This document shows, piece after piece, positions 8,493 to 16,360 of a stretch of 35,780 nucleotides of DNA; within the stretch, counting starts at the first letter, position 1; every line of letters starts with the position of its first letter. The stretch is from Verrucomicrobiota bacterium. Its GTDB lineage: Bacteria > Verrucomicrobiota > Verrucomicrobiia > Verrucomicrobiales > Verrucomicrobiaceae. The notes under the pieces are model-generated. The model had not been told where the DNA came from and did no database searches. It saw nothing but the letters and a program-made list of their open reading frames with translations. The translations under genes were made by a program, and so were the position numbers. The stretch covers positions 1 through 35,780 of the forward strand of contig CAUJJC010000252.1 of the NCBI GenBank assembly GCA_963204975.1. The letters are read 5' to 3'.

Positions 8493-10073
8493 ATGAACAA
8501 TACGTTTTCCGCTTTCCTGCTGTTATGCACCTTACCCATCTGGCTGGCCAGTTGTGCTTCAGTGGTCAAGATTTCGGAAACGAAAGCAGGTGGCACCACA
8601 GGCACTCTTGAGAGCCAGGTGGCCGCCCTTGAATCGGCTTGGCGTAAGCTGGAGCGTCTGCCCACGAGTGCTGAAGCGCAGAGCGAATATAATGCTTCCG
8701 TGGATCAGATCTTTACCACGCTGCGCAATGCAAAGCTCAAGCCCTGGGCTGCTCCGATCAAAGCGGGAGCGTTCACGCTAGCCTGGCAGCCTCATGCCAA
8801 GCCCGTGTGGGCTCCCGCGCAATACGATCTCATCCCCACGAGCCAGATGAAGATTGCTGGCAGCTATGTGGATCAGCGAGTCATCAAGCCCGGCCTTGGT
8901 GCTCCATTGGTGGCGAGACGCAGCGCGGATCAGGTTCATGAGTATGCGCCCACGCCACACTTTCACTTCGCTGCCACTGGCGTGGCCCGTTTCGTGGGAA
9001 AACGTTGTGTGCTGGCGCTGGAGGACCCGATGGAAGCCGAAAAGGTGCGCCTTGGCAGCCGCAGTTATCCGCTGGCTGCGGACCTCACTGCGCCTGCGGC
9101 AATGATGCTCTCAGAGATGGAGAAGGAGAAGCTGGGACTGCCTCGCCTGCTGCACCCGGCCAAGTATGCCGCCACAGCTCGCGTGTCGCGATTGGAACCT
9201 TATGATCCGAACAAGACCGTCGTGCTTCTGGTCCATGGGTTGATGTCGTCACCAGCCACTTGGTTTCCCATGCTGAACCATCTGCAGAGCAATGCCGAAG
9301 TCCGTCGCAAGTATCAGTTTTGGTTCTTCAGTTATCCCAGCGGTTACCCTTATGCCTACTCTGCGGCCATCATGCGGCGGGAACTTGATAAGGCGGAAAA
9401 GCACTACCCACTGCACAAGAAGATGATCGTCATTGGGCACAGCATGGGCGGATGCATCAGTCGGCTGCTCATCACCGATAGCGGGCCGCGTATTTGGAAT
9501 GAACTGTTCGAGGTGTCGCCAGAGAAGATCGTCCTCAGTCCCGAGCACAAACACATTCTGACGGAATCCACCATCTTTCAGCATCGACCCGAGATCGGAC
9601 GAGTCATCTTCATCTCGGCTCCGTTGCGAGGTGCGGACCTAGCCTCAGGCTGGCTGGGCCGCATGGGGGCGCGCCTGGTGAGCCTGCCGGGAAACATGCT
9701 GAACGTTGGCAAAGACATCTTGAGTTTCCGCAAGCCACCGGCAGGCCACCAGCATCTCAAACGCATTCCGACCAGTGTGGACAGCCTGTCTGAGAAGAAC
9801 GATTTTGTTCTCGCCGTTCAAAAAGTTCCGCTGACGCCCGGCATTCCTCATCACACCATCGCTGGTGATCGTGGCAAGGGCGACGCACCCAACTCGAGCG
9901 ATGGTCTCGTGCCTTACTGGAGTAGTCATCTAATGAGCGCGGCTTCCGAGAAGATCGTGCCCTCGCATCATCCCGCTCACCAGCATCCGCAGTGCATGGA
10001 TGAGGTGCTGCGCATACTCATGCTTCACGACAGGCTTGATAAAGCGACTCTCAGCAGACCCCGTGCTCGCTAA
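8493..10073 (+). CDS. Lipoprotein alpha/beta-hydrolase (esterase/lipase-like)
   Basis: 526-residue lipoprotein with a signal peptide and lipobox LASC (Cys21). The start at ATG 8493 is fixed by the signal peptide; the longer frame from 8229 has no signal. The N-terminal 200 residues are of unknown type. The C-terminal part is an alpha/beta hydrolase: an oxyanion strand VVLLVHGLM near 245-255, then the nucleophile elbow GHSMGG with Ser317. A C-terminal His is available in the segment rich in HHPAHQHPQ, and Asp residues occur nearby. It probably cleaves ester bonds at the cell envelope; the substrate cannot be told. It is 92 bases upstream of the DUF2490 gene, so the two may share a transcript. 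Confidence 0.9.
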   Translation: MNNTFSAFLLLCTLPIWLASCASVVKISETKAGGTTGTLESQVAALESAWRKLERLPTSAEAQSEYNASVDQIFTTLRNAKLKPWAAPIKAGAFTLAWQPHAKPVWAPAQYDLIPTSQMKIAGSYVDQRVIKPGLGAPLVARRSADQVHEYAPTPHFHFAATGVARFVGKRCVLALEDPMEAEKVRLGSRSYPLAADLTAPAAMMLSEMEKEKLGLPRLLHPAKYAATARVSRLEPYDPNKTVVLLVHGLMSSPATWFPMLNHLQSNAEVRRKYQFWFFSYPSGYPYAYSAAIMRRELDKAEKHYPLHKKMIVIGHSMGGCISRLLITDSGPRIWNELFEVSPEKIVLSPEHKHILTESTIFQHRPEIGRVIFISAPLRGADLASGWLGRMGARLVSLPGNMLNVGKDILSFRKPPAGHQHLKRIPTSVDSLSEKNDFVLAVQKVPLTPGIPHHTIAGDRGKGDAPNSSDGLVPYWSSHLMSAASEKIVPSHHPAHQHPQCMDEVLRILMLHDRLDKATLSRPRAR

Positions 10074-10165
10074 AGCGGTGCGCGAAGGGGAAGTGAAGAT
10101 CGTGGGTGCTGTTTATGATCTGCACTCCGGTCGCGTTCTCTGGCTATAAACTCAACCACCCTCCC

Positions 10166-10894
10166 ATGATGAAAAACACACTACTCGGCCTCATTTCCCT
10201 CGCCCTGGCGGTCTCCGCATCTGCCGATCAAAGCGAGTCCAACAACAACCTCTGGCTCAACTATGTTGGCGATCATCCCCTCGGTGATGGACCGTGGGGC
10301 ATTCATCTCGAATCACAGATTCGGCGTGCGGACTTCGGCGAGGATTGGCAGCAGCTTCTGCTTCGAGCAGGCATCAACTACACCCTCAGCCCGCAATGGT
10401 CTCTTACAGCTGGTTACGGCTGGATTGAGTCATACAAATACGGTGAATTTCCTGCTGCCGCAGATTTCCCTGAGAACCGGTTCTTCGAGCAGGCATCTGT
10501 CACGCACAAGGCGCTTGGTCTTGACTGGACTCATCGTTTTCGCCTGGAGCAGCGTCGCATAGGGGAAGTCGATGTTGCCACGGATGATGTAACGAACTGG
10601 CGCTATGAGAACCGCTTCCGCTACATGTTGCGCACAAGCATTCCTCTCTGCGCAGACAAGAAGTGGTATCTGCCTGTCTGGAACGAGATCTTCTTCAATT
10701 TCGGCTCCAATGTTTCGAAGAACTACTTTGACCAGAATCGTGCATTTATCGGCATTGGCCGACAACTAGCGCCTTCAACGAAGCTGGAGGTTGGCTTCAT
10801 GGAGCAGACGATTCAGCGGCGCGGTGGAGAGATCTGGGAAAACAATCACACCATCACCGTCTGGCTCACCTCGAAGTTTCCTCTGCATCGCTGA
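10166..10894 (+). CDS. DUF2490 family protein, probable outer-membrane beta-barrel
   Basis: 242-residue protein with a signal peptide (about 1-19, ending in ASA). The body alternates polar and aromatic residues in short strands (SLTAGYGWI, WRYENRFRYML, LEVGFMEQT, HTITVWLTS), which fits a small beta-barrel. The pattern matches DUF2490, seen in Bacteroidetes and Verrucomicrobia. ATG 10166 is followed at once by a second ATG at 10169 and either could be used; the frame from 10106 is too long for a signal peptide start. The function is unknown. It follows the lipoprotein esterase gene and both products would sit in the envelope. Confidence 0.85.
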   Translation: MMKNTLLGLISLALAVSASADQSESNNNLWLNYVGDHPLGDGPWGIHLESQIRRADFGEDWQQLLLRAGINYTLSPQWSLTAGYGWIESYKYGEFPAAADFPENRFFEQASVTHKALGLDWTHRFRLEQRRIGEVDVATDDVTNWRYENRFRYMLRTSIPLCADKKWYLPVWNEIFFNFGSNVSKNYFDQNRAFIGIGRQLAPSTKLEVGFMEQTIQRRGGEIWENNHTITVWLTSKFPLHR

Positions 10895-11041
10895 AATTCA
10901 CGAGGCTCTCTGCACGAGTCCTGCGTCGTCCTGCTTGCCGCTACAAACCTAATGTCGTTACTGTCACTGTGTTCCGTAAATAATCACTTGTATGCTCGCT
11001 CTCGTTCCATAATGTCTCGCGCTTGATCGGTTTACCAGACC

Positions 11042-11824
11042 ATGGCCACTACTGAAATTACGCCTGCCTTTCCCAGCTCTCCCACGGCGGAACCCAGTTC
11101 CGTGCCACAGCCTGGATTGATGCCTGAGACGAGATGGAGCCTAGTTCGCCGTGCCCAGACAGATGATGACAAGTCGCGTGCTCTCGCTGCTCTTGGCGAG
11201 ATTATGAAACTGTATTGGGAGCCTCTCTATGCCTACGCTCGCAGGCGAGGAGAGTCCCCTTCGGATGTGGAAGATGCGGTGCAGGGATTCTACGAAATGC
11301 TCATCACACGAGGCTCGATGCAGCATGTGGACAAGGAGCGCGGGCGCTTGAGGTCCTTCCTCCTTTCGGCATTCGAGCGATACCTCATCGATCAGTGGGC
11401 CAAGCGCTCAACGGCCAAGCGTGGCGGAGGCAAGGCGATCCTGTCACTCGATCAAGAGCAGGCGGAGAATCATTTCCTCAAAGAGATGTCGCACAATCTG
11501 ACGCCGGAGCGGCAGTTCGAGCGCCGATGGGTGCTGACCTTGCTGGCACGCGTCATGACGGCGCTGCAAGCGGACTACCGGAGGCGAGGCAAGGAAGAGA
11601 TCTTCCTCGCTTTGCAGGGAGCGCTCGAGTGGAACAGCGCGGAGTTTGGCTATGCCGAGGCTGGCGAGAAGATTGGCCTCAATGAAAATGCTGTGAAGCA
11701 AGCCGTGTTTCGAATGCGGAAGAAGTTCCGCGAACTGCTTCGCTGGGAGGTGGCGGAGACCATTGCCGATCCGGCAGATGTGGATGCGGAACTGCGAGAA
11801 CTGCTCCAAGCCCTGAGCGACTGA
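11042..11824 (+). CDS. ECF-type RNA polymerase sigma factor
   Basis: 260-residue sigma-70 family protein of the type common in Planctomycetes and Verrucomicrobia. A Pro/Ser-rich leader of about 25 residues precedes the region 2 core (LYWEPLYAYARRRGESPSDVEDAVQGFYEML). Region 4 follows in the last third (AEAGEKIGLNENAVKQAVFRM, a helix-turn-helix-like segment). It would direct RNA polymerase to a small set of promoters. The kinase gene at 11857 lies 32 bases downstream on the same strand. This pairing of sigma factor and membrane Ser/Thr kinase is frequent in these phyla and suggests control by phosphorylation, with no separate anti-sigma gene nearby. The 147-base region upstream has a weak CATAAT at 11008 but no good -35. 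Confidence 0.93.
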   Translation: MATTEITPAFPSSPTAEPSSVPQPGLMPETRWSLVRRAQTDDDKSRALAALGEIMKLYWEPLYAYARRRGESPSDVEDAVQGFYEMLITRGSMQHVDKERGRLRSFLLSAFERYLIDQWAKRSTAKRGGGKAILSLDQEQAENHFLKEMSHNLTPERQFERRWVLTLLARVMTALQADYRRRGKEEIFLALQGALEWNSAEFGYAEAGEKIGLNENAVKQAVFRMRKKFRELLRWEVAETIADPADVDAELRELLQALSD

Positions 11825-11856
11825 GCCTGCACCTTTTGCGTAACTCTCACCACTCA

Positions 11857-14265
11857 ATGTCGAAGTCAAAGGCAGCTCACTTGGGATCGCCCCAGGCTGA
11901 TCTCGATCTCAACATGGTGCTCTGCGATAAGTGCAATTTTTCATTCGATGCTTCGGTGACTCCCGGGGGCTGTTGCCCACGTTGTTTGCTGCTTGGGGTG
12001 GACGAGGAGCATGATGAGCCGGTGAAACCTCAGTCACTGACCAGCCGCAGCGTGGTCGAAGATGAGGAGCTGACTGACGAGCTGCCGGGGTTCGAGTTCG
12101 AAGAGCGGATCGGACGCTCGGCGATGAGTGTGGTATGGCGGGCACGTGAGCGGCTGCTGGATCGTTGCGTGGCCATCAAGTTCCTGTGCAATGTCCACCA
12201 CGATGGTTCCTTCGTGGATAGGTTCACACGCGAGGCGCGTGTGATGGCGCGGTTTCATCATCCCAATATCGTCATCCTGCACAGCTTCGGAAGAACGAGG
12301 TCCAACCACTGCTACCTCATCATGGAATTGGTGGAAGGCACCGACCTCGCGCACCTGATGAAACAGCGTGTGCTGACGCTGCCGGAGATCCTCGCCATTA
12401 CGGTCGAAGTCTGTTCTGCTCTGACGCATGCTCACGAGGCGGGCTTTGTGCATCGCGATATCAAGCCGGGCAATGTGCTGATCGACCATCGTGGCGTGGT
12501 CAAGGTGGCAGACTTCGGCCTAGCCCGGCTTACCCGCGATAATGATCCGAGCACGATATCGATTACCAAGCAGGGCTTCGCAGTGGGGACGCCCCATTAC
12601 ATCGCCCCCGAGCAGGCCAGTGGCAGCGGCATTGAAGATCATCGGGCAGACATCTTCAGTCTCGGCGTCATGCTTTATGAGATGATCACGGGTGAACTGC
12701 CCCGCGGCGTTTTCGGTCCTCCGTCGCAGAAGTTCAAGACGGACAAGCGTGTGGACAAGATCATCATGCGCGCACTTCAGGATGAGCCCAGTAAGCGCTA
12801 TCAATCGGTGCGCGAACTCGTCGCCGACATTCAGAAGGTGCGTGAGGCGGTGGATCCAGTCGTCATCGCTGAGCGTGCAGCGGCCCGCCGTGCCAATCGA
12901 GCCCGGCAATGGTTTGAGATGGCGCTGGCCATTTTCGTAGCCTTGCTGCTGGGCATCATGCTGACGTGGTATTCACAGAGCTGGCTGGAGCGATTCTTTG
13001 ACAGACCGAAGGCTCCAAGCCAAGCCCGTGCGAGCGCTGAGACGCCTTCGCTGGTGCCTTCGATCCATCATGTGCTCCGGCTTCAGCCGACTTCATTGCT
13101 GCCTGGTGCCCGGTTTGGTGAAAGGCTGACCGTTTGGCAGGACTGGATGTTTGTCACTGCATCCTATGATTGGGGCAGCGATAGCAGCAAGGCGGCTGTG
13201 TATGTGTTTCGGCGTGATCCAGAGGTGCTCTGGAAGCAGGTGCAAGTCATCACACCCTCGGCCTCTGAGGCGCTCGTTCAGTTCCCGTATATGATCGATG
13301 CCAGTGATGGATTACTGGTCATCGGGAGTCCTGCGCGTCGTCGCGAGGCTCAGGGTATGGTTTCGATTTATGAGCTGGGCGCTGACCAGCAGTGGCGGCC
13401 CAACGCCGACGCGATTGAATGGCCGACGGAGAGGAGTTACAATTTTGGCATCTCCGTTTCCGTGGCAAAGACCCGTTTCGCCGTGGCTGAAGTCCGCGCC
13501 GGACGCAGCGAAACCGTGGTGTATGAGAGGGCGGCTCAAGGTCAGCCGTGGGTGGTCATTGATTCCTTTGCACAGGACTACATGACCCTGTCTCAGACGT
13601 TTAACGCGCATGGCGACCTGCTCCAGGCGGCTTCGCGAATAGATGACAGATCCACCGAAAAGCAGGGCAGTGGGCTCGTCGTTGTTCCTGTCGGTAAAGG
13701 GAAGCAGGCGGAGCCCAATGTCCTGAACGCGCCCGCGAGTGCAGAGATTCTTGTCCCAGGTTTCAAGCGGCTCAGTGCCTTCGGGGACTATGCGGTTTTA
13801 GGCAGCGTGGGCGCGAACAACTTTGGTGGCGCAGCCTGGGTGGCGGTGAGGCAGCCCGATGGAAGCTATGCCCATGATAGCTACCTCAAAGCTGCCGATG
13901 CAAGGCCTGGAGATGAGTTTGGGAAGTCGGTCAGCGTGCTGAATGATTGGTGTGCGATCGGAGCTGACCACTATGGCGAGCCATCGCCACACCTGGGGAG
14001 AGTGGTATTGTTCAAGCGGAATGGCTCAGCGGAATCTCCGTGGCGGGTGATGGCACAGCTCGTGGCGAGTGCCGAGGCCGGAGCCTCTGACTTTGGGCAA
14101 TCCGTGGCGCTCACACCATCGGAGATCATCGTGGGCGCGGCGAACTCAGGCACTCTGGAGGAACCTCACCTGACGGATCGTGACCACGCGCGCGGCGCGG
14201 TCTTTGTTTATCCATTCGACCCATCCAAGCCGATGATCACGGCGCATCAACAAAGCGCTGATTGA
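11857..14265 (+). CDS. Membrane Ser/Thr protein kinase with zinc ribbon and C-terminal propeller
   Basis: 802-residue Hanks-type kinase. A zinc-ribbon-like element comes first (C23/C26 and C40/C43). The kinase domain runs from about 78 to 340 with catalytic Lys108, the HRDIKPGN loop (H199, D201), DFG at D219 and APE (PEQAS). The glycine loop is degenerate: G86-R-S88-A-M-S91, with Ser at the second and third Gly positions. One TM helix lies at about 352-372. The remaining 430 residues are outside and look like FG-GAP/beta-propeller repeats (for example GARFGERLTV and GDEFGKSVSV), a likely sensor. ATG 11857 is preferred over the TTG at 11836. It likely modulates the neighbouring sigma factor. 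Its 3' end overlaps the 3' end of the convergent 14237-14665 gene by 29 bases. Confidence 0.94.
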   Translation: MSKSKAAHLGSPQADLDLNMVLCDKCNFSFDASVTPGGCCPRCLLLGVDEEHDEPVKPQSLTSRSVVEDEELTDELPGFEFEERIGRSAMSVVWRARERLLDRCVAIKFLCNVHHDGSFVDRFTREARVMARFHHPNIVILHSFGRTRSNHCYLIMELVEGTDLAHLMKQRVLTLPEILAITVEVCSALTHAHEAGFVHRDIKPGNVLIDHRGVVKVADFGLARLTRDNDPSTISITKQGFAVGTPHYIAPEQASGSGIEDHRADIFSLGVMLYEMITGELPRGVFGPPSQKFKTDKRVDKIIMRALQDEPSKRYQSVRELVADIQKVREAVDPVVIAERAAARRANRARQWFEMALAIFVALLLGIMLTWYSQSWLERFFDRPKAPSQARASAETPSLVPSIHHVLRLQPTSLLPGARFGERLTVWQDWMFVTASYDWGSDSSKAAVYVFRRDPEVLWKQVQVITPSASEALVQFPYMIDASDGLLVIGSPARRREAQGMVSIYELGADQQWRPNADAIEWPTERSYNFGISVSVAKTRFAVAEVRAGRSETVVYERAAQGQPWVVIDSFAQDYMTLSQTFNAHGDLLQAASRIDDRSTEKQGSGLVVVPVGKGKQAEPNVLNAPASAEILVPGFKRLSAFGDYAVLGSVGANNFGGAAWVAVRQPDGSYAHDSYLKAADARPGDEFGKSVSVLNDWCAIGADHYGEPSPHLGRVVLFKRNGSAESPWRVMAQLVASAEAGASDFGQSVALTPSEIIVGAANSGTLEEPHLTDRDHARGAVFVYPFDPSKPMITAHQQSAD

Positions 14266-14665
14266 GCTTTCTGAGTCGTTGGGCAATGCAGGCACAGATG
14301 CGCGTCACGAGGCGAAAGGCCACCTTCGGGCGCGACTCGTGAAGGCGCTCCAGATTGGAGGCACTAATGCGCCACACTTCCACGTCTCCGAGAGCCTTCA
14401 CGGTGGCGCTGGCCGGGCCGGGATCGAAGATGCTCATCTCGCCGAGCGAGCCCGTTACCCCGATCTCCGCAATCTGCTGGTCTTCCGTGTCACCACGCTT
14501 GGTGACGGCGAGCTTGCCTCGCAGCACCAGGTAGAGATAGCCATTGTCCTCGCCTTCGGAGATCAGGACTTCATTGTCAGTGTAGCAATGTGATTCACCG
14601 AAGGTGGAAAGCTGGGCGACGTCTTCGGGAGCGAAGTTGTTGAGGAGAGGTGAAAGGGAAGCCAT
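14237..14665 (-). CDS. Cyclic nucleotide-binding-fold protein, single domain
   Basis: 142-residue protein with one CRP-like cNMP-binding fold and no DNA-binding domain. The beta-roll starts near residue 20 (VLISEGEDNGYLYLVLRGKLAV) and the phosphate-binding cassette is GEMSIFDPGPASATV (residues 75-89). In cAMP binders such as CRP the cassette carries an Arg before Ser-Ala; here the position is Ala85. Ligand binding may therefore be altered or lost, and it may act through protein contacts. It lies 69 bases downstream of the VirD4-like ATPase on the same strand, likely co-transcribed. It converges with the kinase gene and overlaps its 3' end. Confidence 0.9.
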   Translation of the reverse strand: MASLSPLLNNFAPEDVAQLSTFGESHCYTDNEVLISEGEDNGYLYLVLRGKLAVTKRGDTEDQQIAEIGVTGSLGEMSIFDPGPASATVKALGDVEVWRISASNLERLHESRPKVAFRLVTRICACIAQRLRKLNQRFVDAP

Positions 14666-14734
14666 GAGGTGATGAACGATGAGTGGTTGGAGTCAATGAG
14701 AGGTGCCAATGGGGTTCGTGGAAACGAAGGCGGT

Positions 14735-16228
14735 TTACTTCCACCAGTCAGGCACCTTGCCGGCACCATCCATGGGTGGGATGCGCCACTTCACTTTGTC
14801 TTTGGACGGGTGGATGATCCAGGCGGTGGCATCGGGCATCTTCATGAGTTCGCCGGGCTGCACTTCATAGTCCCACTCCTTGTTCACCGTGGTGGAGGAA
14901 TTGGCCCCCATGAAGCCGGAGGACTTCGACTTCTTCTTCTTCTCCACCTTGGCGATGAACTCGGCGACCGCGAGAGCCCCCTCGGGATCGGGTTGCCGGA
15001 AGGCGATGCGCGAGCGGCAGTTGAGCGTGAGCACCTGCGCCTTTTCTTTGGTCAGCACGGGGAAGAGCGAGGCATCGGACTGCATCCCGAGGATGAGGCA
15101 GCAATTCGCGGCACGCAGACGGTCGATCACGTTGTGATCCGAGATGCCGTCTTCACTTGCAGTGGCCAGGGCCTGGAATTCATCCATGAGGGCAATGAGG
15201 AGGTTCTCGTTTTTGCGCAGCGCCTTGGGCTTGTCGAAGCGCATCATCGCGTGCGTGTAGAAGAGCAGCTTGATGTAGGTGTTGATGTAGCGGCGCTCGG
15301 TCTGGAAGGTCTGCGGCATCGCGGTGCAGAGGATGCGCCCCTGGTCCACGTCCTGGATGTCGATGGTGTTCGGCTCATCGGAGCAGAAGACTTCGGCGAT
15401 GTCCGGGTCCATGAAGAAGCCGAGATAGACTTTGATCGTGCCGATGATGCCTTCTTTCTGCTCGGCCGCCTGGGCACCGATGAAGGTGGAGTCGAAGTAT
15501 TTGGCCAGGGCGATATTTTCATCAGAGCCGTCGGTGTCGAGCAGTTCATTGAAGTGCTCTTCCAGCGTGCCTTTGTCCGTGAGGATCTGATACACGCGCT
15601 TGAGGTTGACGGGCTTGCCGACGGCCTGGAGCAGGAGGCAGGCGCTGGTGATGGCCTGTTGCGCGGCGGGTTTGAAGAAGGAGCTTTGCTCGCCGCCCGT
15701 GACGGAGGCACCCGTGTCCACGAGGTTCTTCGCGTGGGTGTTGTAGGGCAGGCGTTTGTCAGAGATGAGGTTGTAGCGCTGCTTGGGTTTCCAGTCGGTC
15801 ATCGTGCGTTCAGGGCGCACCTCCAGCACGCAGATCGCCTCGGGGCGTCCGTGCCCGGCGGCGTGCTCCATCGCGAAGAAATGCTCGTCCCCCTTGGCCC
15901 CCAGGATGAGGCCGCCCCAGTTGGGACGCGAGACGCTGATCTGATGGAGCAGGGGATTGAAGCCGGAAGTCGTCTTGCCAACGCCTGTGTCACCCGTGAT
16001 GAGCCAGTGGCGGGTGAATTCGCCGGGCTTCCACTTCAGGTGCTTGTAGCGGACGATGTAGTCACCCTTGTCGAATTTGGGATTCCACTTCAGAATGATC
16101 AGAGCGAGGACGATGCAGCCGATCCCGACGGCAGCGGTCACCTCAGTGATCCTGCTGTATTGCATCATGTAGTGGACACCGTAAATGGCGACGGCGCAGG
16201 CAACGAGGAGTCTTACAAGGGCGAGCAT
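14735..16228 (-). CDS. VirD4/TraG-like coupling-protein ATPase, orphan
   Basis: 497-residue ATPase of the type IV coupling protein family, which in conjugation drives DNA or protein into the secretion channel. Two N-terminal TM helices (about 1-22 and 29-47) are followed by the P-loop GDTGVGKT (79-86, Lys85) and a Walker B ending in Asp349-Glu350 (ALMDEFQAL). Downstream is a TraD/TraG-like C-terminal stretch with the NCRSRIAFRQ segment. ATG 16228 is chosen because it begins the first TM helix; the TTG at 16255 adds nine non-hydrophobic residues. No relaxase, VirB or pilus gene lies in the window. The nearest co-directional gene downstream encodes the cNMP-fold protein (14665-14237). Confidence 0.88.
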   Translation of the reverse strand: MLALVRLLVACAVAIYGVHYMMQYSRITEVTAAVGIGCIVLALIILKWNPKFDKGDYIVRYKHLKWKPGEFTRHWLITGDTGVGKTTSGFNPLLHQISVSRPNWGGLILGAKGDEHFFAMEHAAGHGRPEAICVLEVRPERTMTDWKPKQRYNLISDKRLPYNTHAKNLVDTGASVTGGEQSSFFKPAAQQAITSACLLLQAVGKPVNLKRVYQILTDKGTLEEHFNELLDTDGSDENIALAKYFDSTFIGAQAAEQKEGIIGTIKVYLGFFMDPDIAEVFCSDEPNTIDIQDVDQGRILCTAMPQTFQTERRYINTYIKLLFYTHAMMRFDKPKALRKNENLLIALMDEFQALATASEDGISDHNVIDRLRAANCCLILGMQSDASLFPVLTKEKAQVLTLNCRSRIAFRQPDPEGALAVAEFIAKVEKKKKSKSSGFMGANSSTTVNKEWDYEVQPGELMKMPDATAWIIHPSKDKVKWRIPPMDGAGKVPDWWK

Positions 16229-16360
16229 GAGAACGGGGCGTGGATGCTCGGGCAATTCGGCAGATGCCGCCGCGAGTTACGGGCGGGACCGAGATTTTGT
16301 TTTCCGGCACGGAGGTCCCCTCGTGCCCTGTGCCCATCAGCCGCGCTATCCTGCTCTGGG

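Noticed and set aside
10990..11013. Promoter for the sigma factor with CATAAT at 11008
   Set aside because: The -10 is fair, but no -35 lies at a 16-18 base spacing.
14735..16228. Part of a conjugative or integrative element
   Set aside because: No relaxase, VirB, integrase or att-like repeat lies nearby; an orphan ATPase is the safer reading.
16306..16327. Hairpin GGCACGGAGG..CCTCGTGCC as a terminator after DUF1501 copy 2
   Set aside because: On the minus strand the hairpin is followed by an A-rich, not T-rich, stretch; imperfect stem.
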